Below are positions 11,714-24,800 of a DNA stretch of 64,000 nucleotides, one piece after another. Origin of the DNA: Symsagittifera roscoffensis. Lineage: Eukaryota > Xenacoelomorpha > Acoela > Convolutidae. The position numbers and the translations under genes are program-made. The stretch lies in NCBI RefSeq assembly GCF_963678635.1, contig NC_087062.1:25004177-25068176 (forward strand). The letters run 5' to 3'. The notes under the pieces are model-generated. The model did not search any database and was not told where the DNA came from. It worked only from the letters and a program-made list of their open reading frames with translations. Every line of letters begins with the position of its first letter. Within the stretch, counting starts at the first letter, position 1.

Positions 11714-12329
11714 AAAACTTTAGCCCAGAAGAAATGACCTCAAAATTATCATCTAAACTCAGCCAACATCAAAAGTCAGCCAACATGAAGCAACCTAGAA
11801 ATTTTGGACAAAAAATAATAAAAAGATGTTTTTTTTCGGTCTTTCAAGTTTTCTCATATATCTATACTTTTTCAACCAGTTTCGCCGGAACATCCTGTGC
11901 TACTCGAACGGGAATTGTTATCTTTGTCTCTTTAGAAATATTTTTAAATTACGTGACAATGTTTTGTCAGTGTGCTGATTATCGCTAGTTTTTTTTCGAT
12001 CTCGAGTCATTTAGCGTTATCAAATAAATTACAAACATGCAAATTTGACGCGTAGAGCTGTATACTCAATGCTGATCAGTTTTTTTTCGAAAAGGATCAG
12101 AGTAAGTTTTTGCTTATGATGCCGAACATTATCTCATACAGCGGTTTTTCTCGGATACTGAGATAAAAAAGATTACCCAGTAGTGCTGTTCAAGTGTAAA
12201 AAAACATATATAGTAATTGACGATTTTTTGGCTATTAGAAATTCTTTACAATCGAATGATTTTTTGCGATGTGTTTCGATTTACTCGGCTATTTTTATTG
12301 TAAATGAAGGAGTCTTCGATGCTTCTACT

Positions 12330-12590
12330 ACCATTGCGATAAGCATTGGTATTGCAATCGGATGCTAGAATTTTTCCCCGTAAATAACTTTGTTCCCAGA
12401 ATGGTCAAAATTAGAAATATTAAATTTAGGTTTAGTTCATAATGAATTTTAATTTTTTCAAGTCTTCGGCACACTTGGTCTGAAGGTAACGAATGTGCCT
12501 GGGACGGAAAAGGTCCTGGGTTCGAATCTGACAGGACCTGCTTTTTGTTTCAAATGGAAATAGTCCGTTAAAAAAAATAGTCGGCTTGTT
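12330..12590 (+). repeat. SINE-like element (family R2) with tRNA-like segment
   Basis: Order of blocks: GCGATAAGCATTGGTATTGC, then CCCGTAAATAACTT, TTAGGTTTAG, CGGCACACTTGGTCTG, a box-B-like GGGTTCGAATCTGAC at about 12520, then TTTCAAATGGAAATAGTCCG and a TCGGCTTG end. The same order is present at 49535-49800, more loosely at 59960-60250, and without the tRNA-like part at 3940-4090 and 4350-4500. Five of five base pairs form in an anticodon-like stem (GGGAC/GTCCT), but the loop is not canonical. Confidence 0.6.
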
Positions 12591-12857
12591 ATTTTTTACG
12601 TTTTTGATAGATAGCGTTATATTCGTTTTCCGTCTCATATAGCGTTATTGAATAACTCTCTAAAAACTATGCAAAATAACGTGTTCTGAGCTATTCGCAT
12701 TTTTGTCTTCGTGTATGATTTGCCAAGAAATTAATTAGAATTTGTTTGAGATTTTAAGCTTGAAAAGATATGGGGGCACAGCCCGATGAAAGCACCGCAT
12801 GGTGTTATAACGCATTGTTAGAGGATACGTAGATTTTTCTGATTTTCAGGAGGGAAG

Positions 12858-15800
12858 ATGTCGCGGAAAGTATGGGTCGGAGGAATATTGCGAGATACGA
12901 CTGGCGAAGATCTCCGAGAGAAGTTTGAAGCACACGGGGGAGTTGAGGAGGTGATTATGAAGGGCAACTACGCATTCGTAATCATGGACAGCGACGAAAG
13001 TGCCGCCAAGGCAATCGCTGAACTGAACAACACGTTAGCTCCTGAAACTCAATTTTCTTCACCTACAGTAATCTTCTGCGAATTTCCGAATATCACACTG
13101 ATTTGCTGGAGAATTAATAAAAGCCAGTTTGCATCATATTTCGGTGTGCTTACTACACTATTCATGAGCACGTTTAAGAAGAACAGCCACAGAAAAAAAT
13201 TAATTCAATTTTTCCATTTAGCATAAATTGTGTTCTGAGTACGCAAATAATTTCTTTTGGCGTTCAGATTATACTTTTTTTTCAGTGACATGGGAACTAG
13301 TCAGAATGTGAAAGTAGAACCTCCTCAGGAACGAAAAGACAACAGGTCAGCTGCTTTTAAGCTTCTTTCTGTTTCTAACCTTTCATTGATCAAATAATAA
13401 GCTCTGAATTGTGAATGTGTTAATGAATGAAGTTAAATATTTAGGTCGAGTGGTTTTTCAGCAAATTGTTTTTATCGGCGCTTAAATAAATAGTTGGTTG
13501 GCTTAACTGTTTTAGAAATCTTCAAATTTGCGAGAGTAGTGTTTTTGCATCCGAAGTATTTTGTGCAAACTAAGGCAACAAAATTAAAAATGAAAGCGGC
13601 GAAGACAAAACAACTAACAACAAAGAAAGTCAAACGGTTTTTTGATGCGTGCTTTTTTTTAAAAAAAAAATATTTATTTTTACCGTAATAATAATAAGTT
13701 CCTCCCATCTGCACCCCTGCTGGTCAAGGCCAGGGGCAATGGTTCTGACTTTATCAAATCATAAGAAATAATTCAAACTAAATGAAAGTCACCATCGGGG
13801 ATCCCGTTCTACCTTTCCGAGGTAGCAGTGGTGGTCATGACGCTACAATCTGCACAATTTTGCCTATTGATTGTACGCACTGTGAAAACGCCAACATGAC
13901 TTGGCGGCTTGGGCATTGGCCTTGCTTTGACCCACGAGTATCGGTGCTTCACATAACAGTGATTGATCATTGACTTTCTAACCGAGCACCGATAGGAGCA
14001 GAGCGGACACTTGAGCACCTCATCACCTGTGCTAGTGTCTTGGTTTGATGCGAAGGATTGCCGACTCAGTTGCGGTGCTCAGACGGTCGGTTCTGATGCG
14101 CTGATCAGTTTCACATGCGGGTGACAGTTTTGCATGTGCTTTGTCCAACCGCTGACATAGACACAAGTCTTGTAACAGTCGACAGAGGGCAGTCGAATTT
14201 ACCCTTTTTGGACCCCCGTCGCTGGGCTGCTGGGGGATCTCTACAGTTCTTTCAATTCCTTTAATAGTTACAGTTCTTTTAGTTCCTTTATTAGTTTCAA
14301 TTTCACTAGCGAAGGTCTGGACCGAGGGTTCTGAATGATTATCTCTGAGATGCCTGTACATCTCTTTTTTGCTATGAAACATTCTACCACAGTTTTCATT
14401 AGCACATTGAACTGTTTGCGACCTTTTGCCGATAGCATTTGCTTTAAAATCTCCACCGTCTGTGAACTTAAGTTTGGTTATCGGATTGTGCAACCAGTTA
14501 TCCTGGTCACACTTAGTCTTGAGCCCATGGTTGTCATGATCAGCTCTAAGCTGTCGAATCCAAATTTTTGCCAAATTTTAGCACCTTCAAGTAGATCATT
14601 CAAGCTATCGACCCCGATGTTTTCAAAGAAAGCATACAGTTGAACCCTTCTCCTGCATAGTTGATGTGCGACTGGCGTTCAATTCCTTTATTTTCATTTC
14701 ATTTCTGGTTTCTAGCCTGAGACACATTCTGTTAGCGCGGTGTATAACTGCTTCTACTCTACCAAGATCTGTGCATCTGATGACAAGGGTCTCTAAGCCG
14801 TATAGCAGGACAGGCTTTAGGAATGTCTCAATGAGGAGACCCTTGTTCCTTAGTGTCAACCTTTTAGACACCAAGGCCGGTCTAAGACGTAACATTGCTA
14901 TTCTTGTCTTAGAAATGCGAGCGCTGATAGCCTTGTCAGCGCTCCCATCAGATGCTATGATGCTGCCGAGGTACTCAAAGTGATTGAACTGTTCACTGAG
15001 TACATTGATAAGAACTATTGTATTGTCATTGGTGTTAATAACAATACTTTTAGTTTTCTCGACAGATTTCTAATTGAGCCAATCCGAAAGTTTTTGGCAT
15101 CTCATTCAGCGACTTCGTAGCATTTGCCTGGTTGTCAGAGATCAAAGCCAGATCATCAGCGTATGCAAAGTTTCTTTTCTCTCCACTGGTCTTACTTAGG
15201 AGGAAGTCAAAATGGATGATAAACAACAGTGGGCCTAAAACGCACCCTTGCCTCACCCCCCGGTTCACTACAAAGGTGTTATCCTTATCAAGCTTGCCGA
15301 TGGGTATGGCGTGGAGCGCTTCAATCAAACTGATGATATCTCCTGGGATTCCAAAATCTCTTAGGGCGATAAACAGCACTTCCCTATCAATTGAATCAAA
15401 AGCCTTCTTCAGGTCGAGGAAAGTCATACAAAGAGGTTGATGGTTCTCAATCCTTCTTTGCAGCAAACATCTGATTGCCAAGATAGCTTGGCCCGTTGAT
15501 CTGTGGCCTCAGAACCCAAATTGATAAGGTGAGATCTTGGGCAACTGCTTATTCACCCTACTTGCAATCACCTCTGCGAACACTTTGCCAACTTGGTCAA
15601 GGAGGAAAATGCTCCGTTAATTGTACGGTTCTGCTCTGCTTCCTTTCTTGAACAGATTGAGTACTACTGCGTCCCTCCAAATTTGAGGAACTTTTCCCGG
15701 ATCAAGCCAGATATCAGTGAAAATCCTTGTGAGAGGCTTGAGAATTTTCATCTCGAGCAACTTAAGAAGGTCACTGGTGATCTGACTCTCACCGGGAGCC

Positions 15801-18800
15801 TTGCCCGTGTTGATTTCTCTCAAGGCTTGTAGTACCTCTAATCTTTTAGGAGGTCCACTATCCGCACCTGGAAGTGGCCTTTCAACAAACTTTTCACTCG
15901 CCGGTCTGTTCGTAAACAGATTCTCATAATACCTTTGAAACTTCACATTACTGACTTCACCTTTGCTCCTTCTCTCCAACCAACTCGGGCGAACTCTCCT
16001 AAGAGTCTCTTTTAACACCTTAAACGCTTCACGCGTTTGTCCGAGGACGTGCTTGTCTTGAAATCCTTCCAGATCACTCTCTAACATCTCACTTTGGGCA
16101 TACTTCCTTAACTTGTTGCACTTCAAGTATAGCCTTTTTCTTGTTCCAACCAATTCGTCAGTTCTGTTGTTAAGAACCTGACGGTGTACACTTCTCCTTT
16201 CTTTAAATACCAAACGTTGTTCAGTATTTAAATACTCAAAGAATGTACCCTCTTTTTCCTCAGGTTCCGGAACCGGTAACCTGGCATGGACATTGCACAC
16301 CAATTCCTTAAGAGTTCTATTGAAGCTCTCAATGGAGTCAGTGTGGGACAAGCGGTTATCTGATGTTGGGAGCGAGCGATCTTGGGCCGATTTCAGACAG
16401 GTATTGATTTTGGTTCGTAGTCCAGGAGACTTCCTTTTTAAGCTTTTTCTAAGAAAGCTTTCACCATCAAACGCCCTTTTGCCTGGTTTTTCGGCGGTAA
16501 GACCACGCCTACAAGTTTAGCATGATCTGATTGATGCCCGGTACTACCTCCCCAGCTGGCTCTCATATCTCTTCAGACCGTGTTCCGATCGGACAAAATA
16601 TAATCGATGACTGCACCTGAGCCTCTGGGGTGGCGCCACATTATAAGCCTACTTAAAGGTTTCGTGAATAACGTGTTCACGATTTTTAAATCGTGTGTCG
16701 AACAAAACTCCAGCAATTTTTCACCGTTTGAGGTTGTTTCTTGGTCGGTAGACCAGGCACCAGCTAGTGGTTTCATTTCGGTCAATTGCTCCTTACTGAT
16801 TCTCGCATTCAAATCACCGAATATCAGAGTATGAGATCCAACTTTACGGCTGGGGATGCCGTCTTTCATTACTCTGAACAGAGCAGCGTAGAAGCAATCA
16901 ACCCGCTTTTCACCTTTCGCATCATCAGGGTTAGTGGGACTGTAACAAACGACTATTTTAAACGTTCCAAGTCCTTTACAACCTCGGTCCAACCGTGGAC
17001 GGTGTGCCGTGGGAGGAAGCAGACATGAAGATCAGGAGTTACATTTATCTGTGCCTGAGGACCGAAGCTCAGATGCGAGTAAGTCAATATTACCTTAATC
17101 TCAAAATACGCGACACGACTACCAGGGATTTGTGGGGCCGCTTACAAGCAGTGTTTGTAAAACCAAGAAATATAACGTTCGATCGCTATGAAGCCTTCAC
17201 ACGGAAACAAGGAAAAACGCAAACCTTGGAGGAATTTCACTGTAGGCTCACAGAACTCGTAGTTAAGGGAAATTTTAAATGTAAAGCATGCAATGATGGA
17301 GTCGAGGCCGAAATCATTCGAGGCTTATTTACTGCAAATATGGCTTATGATTTGCCAAAAAGACCTATTAGCAGAAACCAAATTGCCTGAACAGGCGTTG
17401 AATTATGCAGTGAGACGTGAGAAAGGCCTCGAAAATCAAATCCGCATCAGAAAACAGGTAACAACCGGAAACCAGAGCAGATTTACGAACTTAAAATCGG
17501 AACCAGTCAACTTCGTACAAAAAAGGGGGCGGGTACAAGTCTCAACCGCAGGGCGGACGTAGCCGAGGAGGAATGACATCAAGGATTAACACCGACAGGC
17601 TCTCACAAAATAAAGCTTGCTTCAAATGCGGCAACGCATTATCACCAAACCACCTCGCAGTGCCGGCGTGAGACAAAATCTGCAACAAATGTACAAAAAG
17701 GGGCCATTTTGCTAAACTATGCAAGTCCAGCGAAGTAAATGCGATACAGGAGAACGTTTCGACGCAACAAGACCTACAGGAGACAGACATGGCCGCCTAC
17801 GTCAATTATCTTCATGCAGGTGACATTATCCCGGGTTAAGAACTGATCCATCGGGATGATACATCCACGAATTGGATATAATTTGAGCTCAGACGGGCGG
17901 ATATAATAACGGACACCGACTATTGACGTTTTGTTGCCGAATATTGACGTTTTGTTGGACAATATAGCACAATCGGCTCCAGAAGGTACAAGTAAGCCGG
18001 GAACAACATATTTTTTTACAATAAACCTTCGATACGCGTATAGCCAACTACCACTGGACGACACAACACGAACGCAGTGTTTGGAATCTACCAGTTCCAA
18101 ACAGGCTTCTACGGGCTCACCGATATGCCCACAGAGTCTTAGAAAGCTATAGATCTGACACTTAACAACGAAAAAGACACGTTCGCGTTTTTAGATGATT
18201 TCCTAATCATTTCGCACGGTACAAAGAAAAACACATTGAAAAATTGACAAAAGTTCGAAATAAGTTGGATGTCGAAAATTTGGCCATCTCAGTAGAAAAA
18301 TCTAAATTTGGCTGCAAAGAGGTAGAGTGGCTGGGATTTGTAATTAACGAATATGTTACAACCCCGATGCAAAAGAAAACTGATGCAATTATAAATCTGC
18401 AACATCCAAAAACATTCAAGCAACTGAAAAGTTTTATGGGGTCTATCCACCACTTGAACAAGTTTGTCCCAAACCTGGCACAATTATATACTCCCTTGCG
18501 ACCCCTACTGTCTTCATCAAATAAATTTAATTTTGTATGGAAAGAAGATAATAAAATAACTTTCAAAAACATCTTAAACGCCGTTAAAAGCATTACCGAA
18601 AACAGACATTTTGTTAGCAACAGAGAAACCCGTATTATCTGTGATGCTAGCCGTGATGGAATAGGCGCGGCACTCGAACAAGAAACACCAGATGGCTGGG
18701 AACCATTGCCTATGCATCACGCTTCTTAAATTCGTGTGAAGAAAAATACTCGGCTAACGAAGTTGAGCTTCTCGCCGCAGTTTGGGCTATTGAGCACTTT

Positions 18801-21800
18801 AAATGTTACCTATTCGGTAAAAAGTAACAGAGGCAATAAAACTTATCAAAGCAGGTTAACCAGATGGATTGACAGACTGATCCCATGTGATTTTGACATA
18901 CATCATCCGTCAGGCAGTAAAATGGGCCTAATTGGTTACATTTTGCGACACCCAGTTGGTAAACCACAACCTCCGGCATACTGGGACAAACAATTTGTCG
19001 TCGCTTTAATCGACGATTTTGTCAAATGTTTGGAATTTCAAGACAGCAGCATTAACAACATATCCTTGAACGAAAATCCGCTGAATTATCTAGGGTCCGA
19101 AAAGCTCAAACGGAACGAAAATTTTGCAACTTATATTTCGGTTCACACGCAAACTGCATCACTGTTCGTAGTCAATTGTTTTAAACAAGTCGCTCTTCAA
19201 TTCTAAATTCACTTTTAATTCAACAAACAAATAACTGAACTTGCAAAATGAATCGGCAATTGCAACAAGGCATGACCTGACCTCCGTTCAAACGGATAAC
19301 CCGCAATGCCACAATGGCAGTCGAACATAACTAATTTTTTCCCTTATAAATTACGCGTCGTTTAACGATTTCCTTGCAAAGCCATCACCACCGGAATTAT
19401 CAATTAGTGATGTACGACACCAGGTTATGCCGTCATCAGAAAGCTACACATTCCGGAGAATACAAAACGATACCAAACCAACACCGGAGTGCCAAACCAA
19501 CACAAGAAACAGCGAGAGGACATGACACTGAATGCCAAACAGCAAACAGAGGAGGAGGACACCCCAACGTTCAGAAAGAATTTAAGACTTAAGACAAGTA
19601 ATGGACTCCGGAGTGCCAAACCAACACAAGAAACAGCGAGAGGACATGACACTGAATGCCAAACAGCAAACAGAGGAGGAGGAGGACACCCCAACGTTCA
19701 GAAAGAATTTAAGACTTAAGACAAGTAATGGATATCGACTTCCTAGCTGCTGCAATTAGACGGGACCGGAACCTATCACTGCTCATGAACATGATCAAAC
19801 TACAGAAATCAGATAACATTAAAGACTGCTACGGCCCTTACTTTTACAATGTGAGACACCGCGTTTCCGTCAGGGACAATATCCTGCTATACGATGACAG
19901 GCTCGTCATCCCAAAACAACTCAGAGCAACACTAATGGACGCATTGCATTTAACGCAACCGATACAAGGAGGAATGTTAGAGGCGGCAAAACATGTTTGG
20001 TACCCGTATTTACAGCGGGACATTGTAGCAACAGCACAAAATTGCAAAAATTGCCGCGAAAAGGGTCAGAACTTTAAAGTCATCTAAGGTAAAAAAAAAA
20101 CATTACACCACACTGGATGCGGTGGTTGAACCTAATGAAGAAATGCAATTGGAATTCGTGGGCCCGCTAGCCGACGAGAATGATAAAGAAGTTTATATAT
20201 TGGTGGGTGTCGACCGTTTTTCGCGCTTTCCTTACGCAAAAGTCGTAACAAATAACAAAGCGGATACGATCATCCGATTTATGCAGAACCACAGTTAACC
20301 ACGGCGTACGACGTAATATTCGATGTGATCAAGCACAAGGTTTCCGAGCAAAAAATTTTCTCATATTGCAAAAGTAATAATAAACTAATTTTTGCACCAG
20401 TAGACGACCACAGGGCAATGGGTATGGTCAAAAGGATGATCCGAACCTTGAAATCACGATTAGCAATAATGAAAATCGATAAATCGAATAAACCCTACAA
20501 ACTGGCGTCAGACGTGGCCGAGCTGATCAAAACACTCCGCATAACACCCAATGCCACTACAAAAACTACACCTTTCGAAGCTCACTTTGGCAGAAAGGCT
20601 AACACACCACTAAGTAACCTTAGCACGTCTCCAAAATTGTCTAACCTCTCTTGGGAAAACACTAGGCTATCATGTTTAGATGAAAAGTTACTTTCAAAAC
20701 CGGCGCTGACAGCAGAGGCCATGTAGAATCGGGAGGCCAACAGTGAGGACGAGCTCGACCTGACTTACAAGGTCCAGAATAAAACTACAAGGGAGCACCA
20801 ATACGTACCCGAGCCCAGTTTCAACCCAGTACCAACTGTTGGCACAGACATAAACACCCAACAGAACTTATCAGATACTCGCCAATGCAGGACAACCAAT
20901 CCAGGAAAACAACGGGCCAAACACCAAGCGGACGCTAGAGCCAATGCGCATACAATCACGCTGGCGAGCAGTGACGAGGATTTTGACAGGCTACTGCTGA
21001 AAAAGTTTCCAATAGGTGCGCATCTACCTCTCTCAAATTAACCATCTCACCTCAAAAAACTGAAGGAGTCATTTCTAACAGAAAAATCTAACGATTTCGA
21101 AAACCTTAGAACACGTACGCCCATTAGACCACTGACCAATCAAGAAAAACAAAACATTAAAAGAGAACCGCTTGTCTTCCTAAAAGACCGTTTCAAAGGT
21201 CCAGCACACACAATCAGTCCTAAAACAGGACTTCGCCTCGAACAAATCGCTAGAAAAACGGGATTTTTTGCAAGAAAAATCAAAAATCAGGGGACATTTG
21301 GGGGCACAGTTCAGAATTATCGAAAATGGCTCGATAATTAATTATTCTCCGCATACTGCGTGGATAAGGGAGGATGGCAAACAACCCCGTGTTATTAGGC
21401 ATGATAGATTCGCATTCATCCCAGACCCCAGAGTCTATGGCAAATGTAGGCCGGCGGCATGAAAAGATTTCGTGGCGTATAAACACTTACCAAGGGACAA
21501 ACCACGTGTTTCAGGAAAAAAGACTACGGAGCAAACAACTCAAGCGAATATTAGCCCAAAAAGGTCACCACCAAAAACAACCAAGGAGGTAATTCAACAG
21601 ACTCTGAATAGGAGAGCGCTAGGACCACTGAAATTGTTCAGACCATTTATCAACAAAAACAAAATAACTACACGGCAAAAACGTAACGAAAAAGAACACT
21701 ACGCACATCCAACCGAAAACAAAACTACAAGGGAAAATGAGCCCCAAAAAGAAATCCAAGGTTGACCTAGCGCAAGTTCAATTCGAGTGTGACACCTCAA

Positions 21801-24800
21801 TTTCGCTCTCATCGGATACAGATCTCGACCACAGAACGCCATCACCGGAAAAACCCGCCGCTAAAAGAATCGATATTAAGGCCACTCCAGAACAAAAATC
21901 GCCAGAAATCCGACGCTCTACTAGAGTTTGGACAGGAACGCTAACTGCTAAATTCGGAAACGCGATTCCAATTGGGCAAATCTCGGATAACACTGACCCA
22001 CCACTAATGGTAGCAGCTGTTCAAAGGGCTGACACAACCGGAAACATAGAGTTAATCGAGGCAAACAACAACAACAACAAACATCCAATTGCTAAACCGA
22101 CCAATGCGGTCAAAGACACCCCTGTACATACATCCCCATCACCAGTGGCAACATCAGAGGAAATCATGTGCACTGAAGTCCACATGGATACTACAACTAC
22201 CGAAAATGCACGGGAAACCACCACTCGCAACGTTTCGCCGTCAAGAACCACGAGCTCTCGCTACATCCTCGACAAACCGAGAACCACTGAGGAGTCATTT
22301 AGCAAAGACTTCACAGATGCTATGAATTTTCTACAATCAATCTCCCCAAAAAGAATCAATTCTATGACATTTCATAGAGAAAAAGAACAATTCGATTAAC
22401 ATAAGAGCGACAGACAACCACAGGCCACAAAATTCATAAGCATCCAGCGACAAGAACAAAAAGAAAAGAACGAGAACACCAACAAACAGGACGCGGAGGA
22501 AAACAATGTTCTTAAATAAAAAGAGGGAAATTACAACAAGAACAAGTAAAAATTGATAGACTCAATTCATCAAAAAGAGGGAAATGTTATCCGTACGGCT
22601 ATTATAGTAAAACATCCTTTCATGATTGAGTTAGCTTAGGCGCTAGAACTACCAGTTAGTAACATGAACATGTTATAGACTTAGATAAAATTGATTAAAC
22701 ATATAGAAGTCTGATGATTGAATACGTACCTATTTATACGTAATGACATATGTACTAGTTCGTGTGAGGCACTGTCTCTCAAATGATTCGAGGTCAGTGT
22801 CAGCCAGACTTAAACGTAGAGAGTTGAATTTAAGTTGTTTTCTTTCTCGTCTTATTCTCAAATAGCGCATAAGCTTCACTAGACATAGATTATTCCTCAC
22901 CTAACGGATGAGGGTATAACACTGGGGTTGATAGTTAATTCAAATGAATATGGTGCTTAGTTTTTCCCTACGTAATCTGTTTCATCCTATTTGTTAACAA
23001 AGAAAACTGGTATGGACTTCGGAAAACTGCATTTGTTTAAAATGATTACCGGTTTTCTTCACAACCATCGAAAACTACTATTCTCAAAAACTACTAGCTA
23101 AATCTGATATGTAGGCTTCAATCGAAAAAACAAAACATGTTATGGCAATTTTTCCTGCCTAAGAGGGAGTGCCCATGCTTTGCCGCTTTTTCAGTAAATT
23201 TCATGGGTTTCAGAATCTGATATAAAGAATTTAACCTAGCCGAATCTGATATAATGATTTAATTGGAAAAGCGAGTATAGCTATCTCCTATAAATTAGTA
23301 TCCCCAAATTAGTAAATGATTTAATGTTCGAGGCGCCTATAGAAAAATTTAGGGTCGTTCAGCCAAATATATATGTTCTAAAATAGAACCGAAAATCGAA
23401 GAATTTGTCCCCACTTTATTCGCTACTGGTTTCATTCGTCTTAAGGGTTTTACAGTGAAGTTGTTGGCACTTTTTCTTTCTTTTTTTTTCTACTGCCAGT
23501 TTTAAAACTAGCGAGCTAAATCCGCTGCTGGTTTCAATTGTCGTAAGGTTTTCTCGTGAAGTTTAACGCGTTATTTCTTTTTTTTCACAATCGTATTTAC
23601 ACATGCGAGCTAGCGAGCGTAGTGTATTATTATGACTCCAACCTAACTCGCAAACACAGTTGCTCCTTTAGTGGCATTTTTTCTATAATCACGGTCTGTA
23701 GCAGTGGAAATTTCCTTGCATCTGTTCTCTTCGTTTTTGTGGCTAGTGTTTGCCGATCGTTAAGCGTCCGTGGCTCAGCTGACAGATGGAAGGTAGCGAG
23801 ACTTAAAATACTGGTCGGAGAGTCAACATCGCACTTAGCACTAGTTAATTTGGTGACATTTTTGCTGCATGGTATTGGCAATTTGTTAGCATCTATAGCT
23901 GTATCATTGGTGGCTAGTGTTAGCAATTTTTCAAGTACCCGTGGCGCAGATGCCTGACCGTGAGAGTACAAATCTCAAGGTCGCGCTGGTTTGAATCCGA
24001 CACTTTGTTAAAATTTTAATGATTCCATCTTTCTTATTTCACATTCTAGAGATTCTTGTCGTTTTCTTGCTATTGTTTGCGAAGCGCAGCTTCGCTTCTG
24101 TGTTGATTAAGTTCATTTTAATTTCTTTTTTTTATTAACAGCCGATAATTTACTTCGAATCTTTAAATCTCGGCTTAGTTGAAAATTTCTGTGCAGTTTT
24201 TCTTTCTTTTTGTCTGACTGTTATACTTTAGAAATTGATTTCATGTAATGTGACATCTGCTTCAAATGTTAACTGATTTCAATTTTATCTGCATTGTGAT
24301 TTTGCAAAATTTGAAAAATTTTCCGTTTCATTTTAAAATACTTATTTCATAATGAATTCCGAAATTAATTGAGCATGTTTGCATTTCAAACACCCGTTCT
24401 ATTCAACATTTGTTTTATTTTACCAACTGCGGTTTGGTATTATTTCGTTTTTTCTTCGATTTTTTTGCTGACTCGGCTCAAAAGTTTTTCCGTTGATACT
24501 TTATCGGATTAAAGGCATCGTTTCTTGAGCCCAACTTTTTTGTTAACTCAAGAGGTGTCCAATTAAAAATTGTTTGCTTTAATACCGTTTTGTTTCTATG
24601 CAAATGTAACTTTGAATTTTCTCATTTGTCATGTTTTTTGCAGCTTTATGAAATTTATTCAACACAAAGAAATTAAAGTTTTGATAGATCTAGCTTTTCT
24701 CGACAATTTCAGAACTTTTTTCGACTTCCGTCTCAATTTCTGTCTGCTTTGAATTTGTCATGCTATATTTGTGCTGTACCGCAAGCGGTGCGAATTTCTG

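Larger units (their letters stand above)
6542..12848. other. Intergenic region between the two RRM/RGG genes
   Basis: I find no gene. After the probable 3' UTR (about 6542-7060) the interval holds copies of several dispersed noncoding repeats: the CGAAGACTCTGATTTAGGTC family at about 7235 and 8720, the CGGCCTATATTATATCGGCTTA family at 8235-8690, GCGAAGC hairpins at 8667 and 9681, a MITE at 10145-10531, and tRNA-headed SINE-like elements at 11050-11713 and 12330-12590. Short open frames here are low-complexity or lie inside these repeats. Confidence 0.6.
13690..16992 (-). mobile_element. 5'-truncated, inactivated non-LTR retrotransposon (LINE)
   Basis: Reads right to left: apurinic-type endonuclease, reverse transcriptase, then a C2H2 zinc-finger tail. 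Its 5' end stops inside the endonuclease at about 16992, directly against the Ty3/gypsy gag. The 3' end is near a TTA/ATAATAATAATAAG tract at about 13685-13697. The reading frame is broken by premature stops and at least one frameshift. It lies in the long intron of the two-RRM gene. Clade not assigned; APE endonuclease with a YADD reverse transcriptase and C-terminal fingers rules out R2-type elements with restriction-like endonuclease. Confidence 0.85.
16993..22921 (+). mobile_element. 5'-truncated, inactivated Ty3/gypsy LTR retrotransposon
   Basis: Order on the + strand: gag with two zinc knuckles, a fragment of reverse transcriptase, RNase H, integrase (zinc-binding domain, core fragment, C-terminal part), a third open frame, a polypurine tract and a 337-bp 3' LTR. 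Pol order RT-RNase H-integrase is diagnostic of Ty3/gypsy. No 5' LTR or primer-binding site is visible: the element starts abruptly at the LINE boundary. The protease and the first half of the reverse transcriptase are missing between about 17790 and 17930. Many frameshifts and stops show it is dead. Confidence 0.88.

Noticed and set aside
13860-14018. Independent host C2H2 zinc-finger gene on the minus strand
   Set aside because: Collinear with and immediately downstream of the LINE reverse transcriptase, and broken in the same way.
21737-22399. Envelope gene of the gypsy element
   Set aside because: The protein is hydrophilic, without signal peptide, membrane anchor or cleavage motif.
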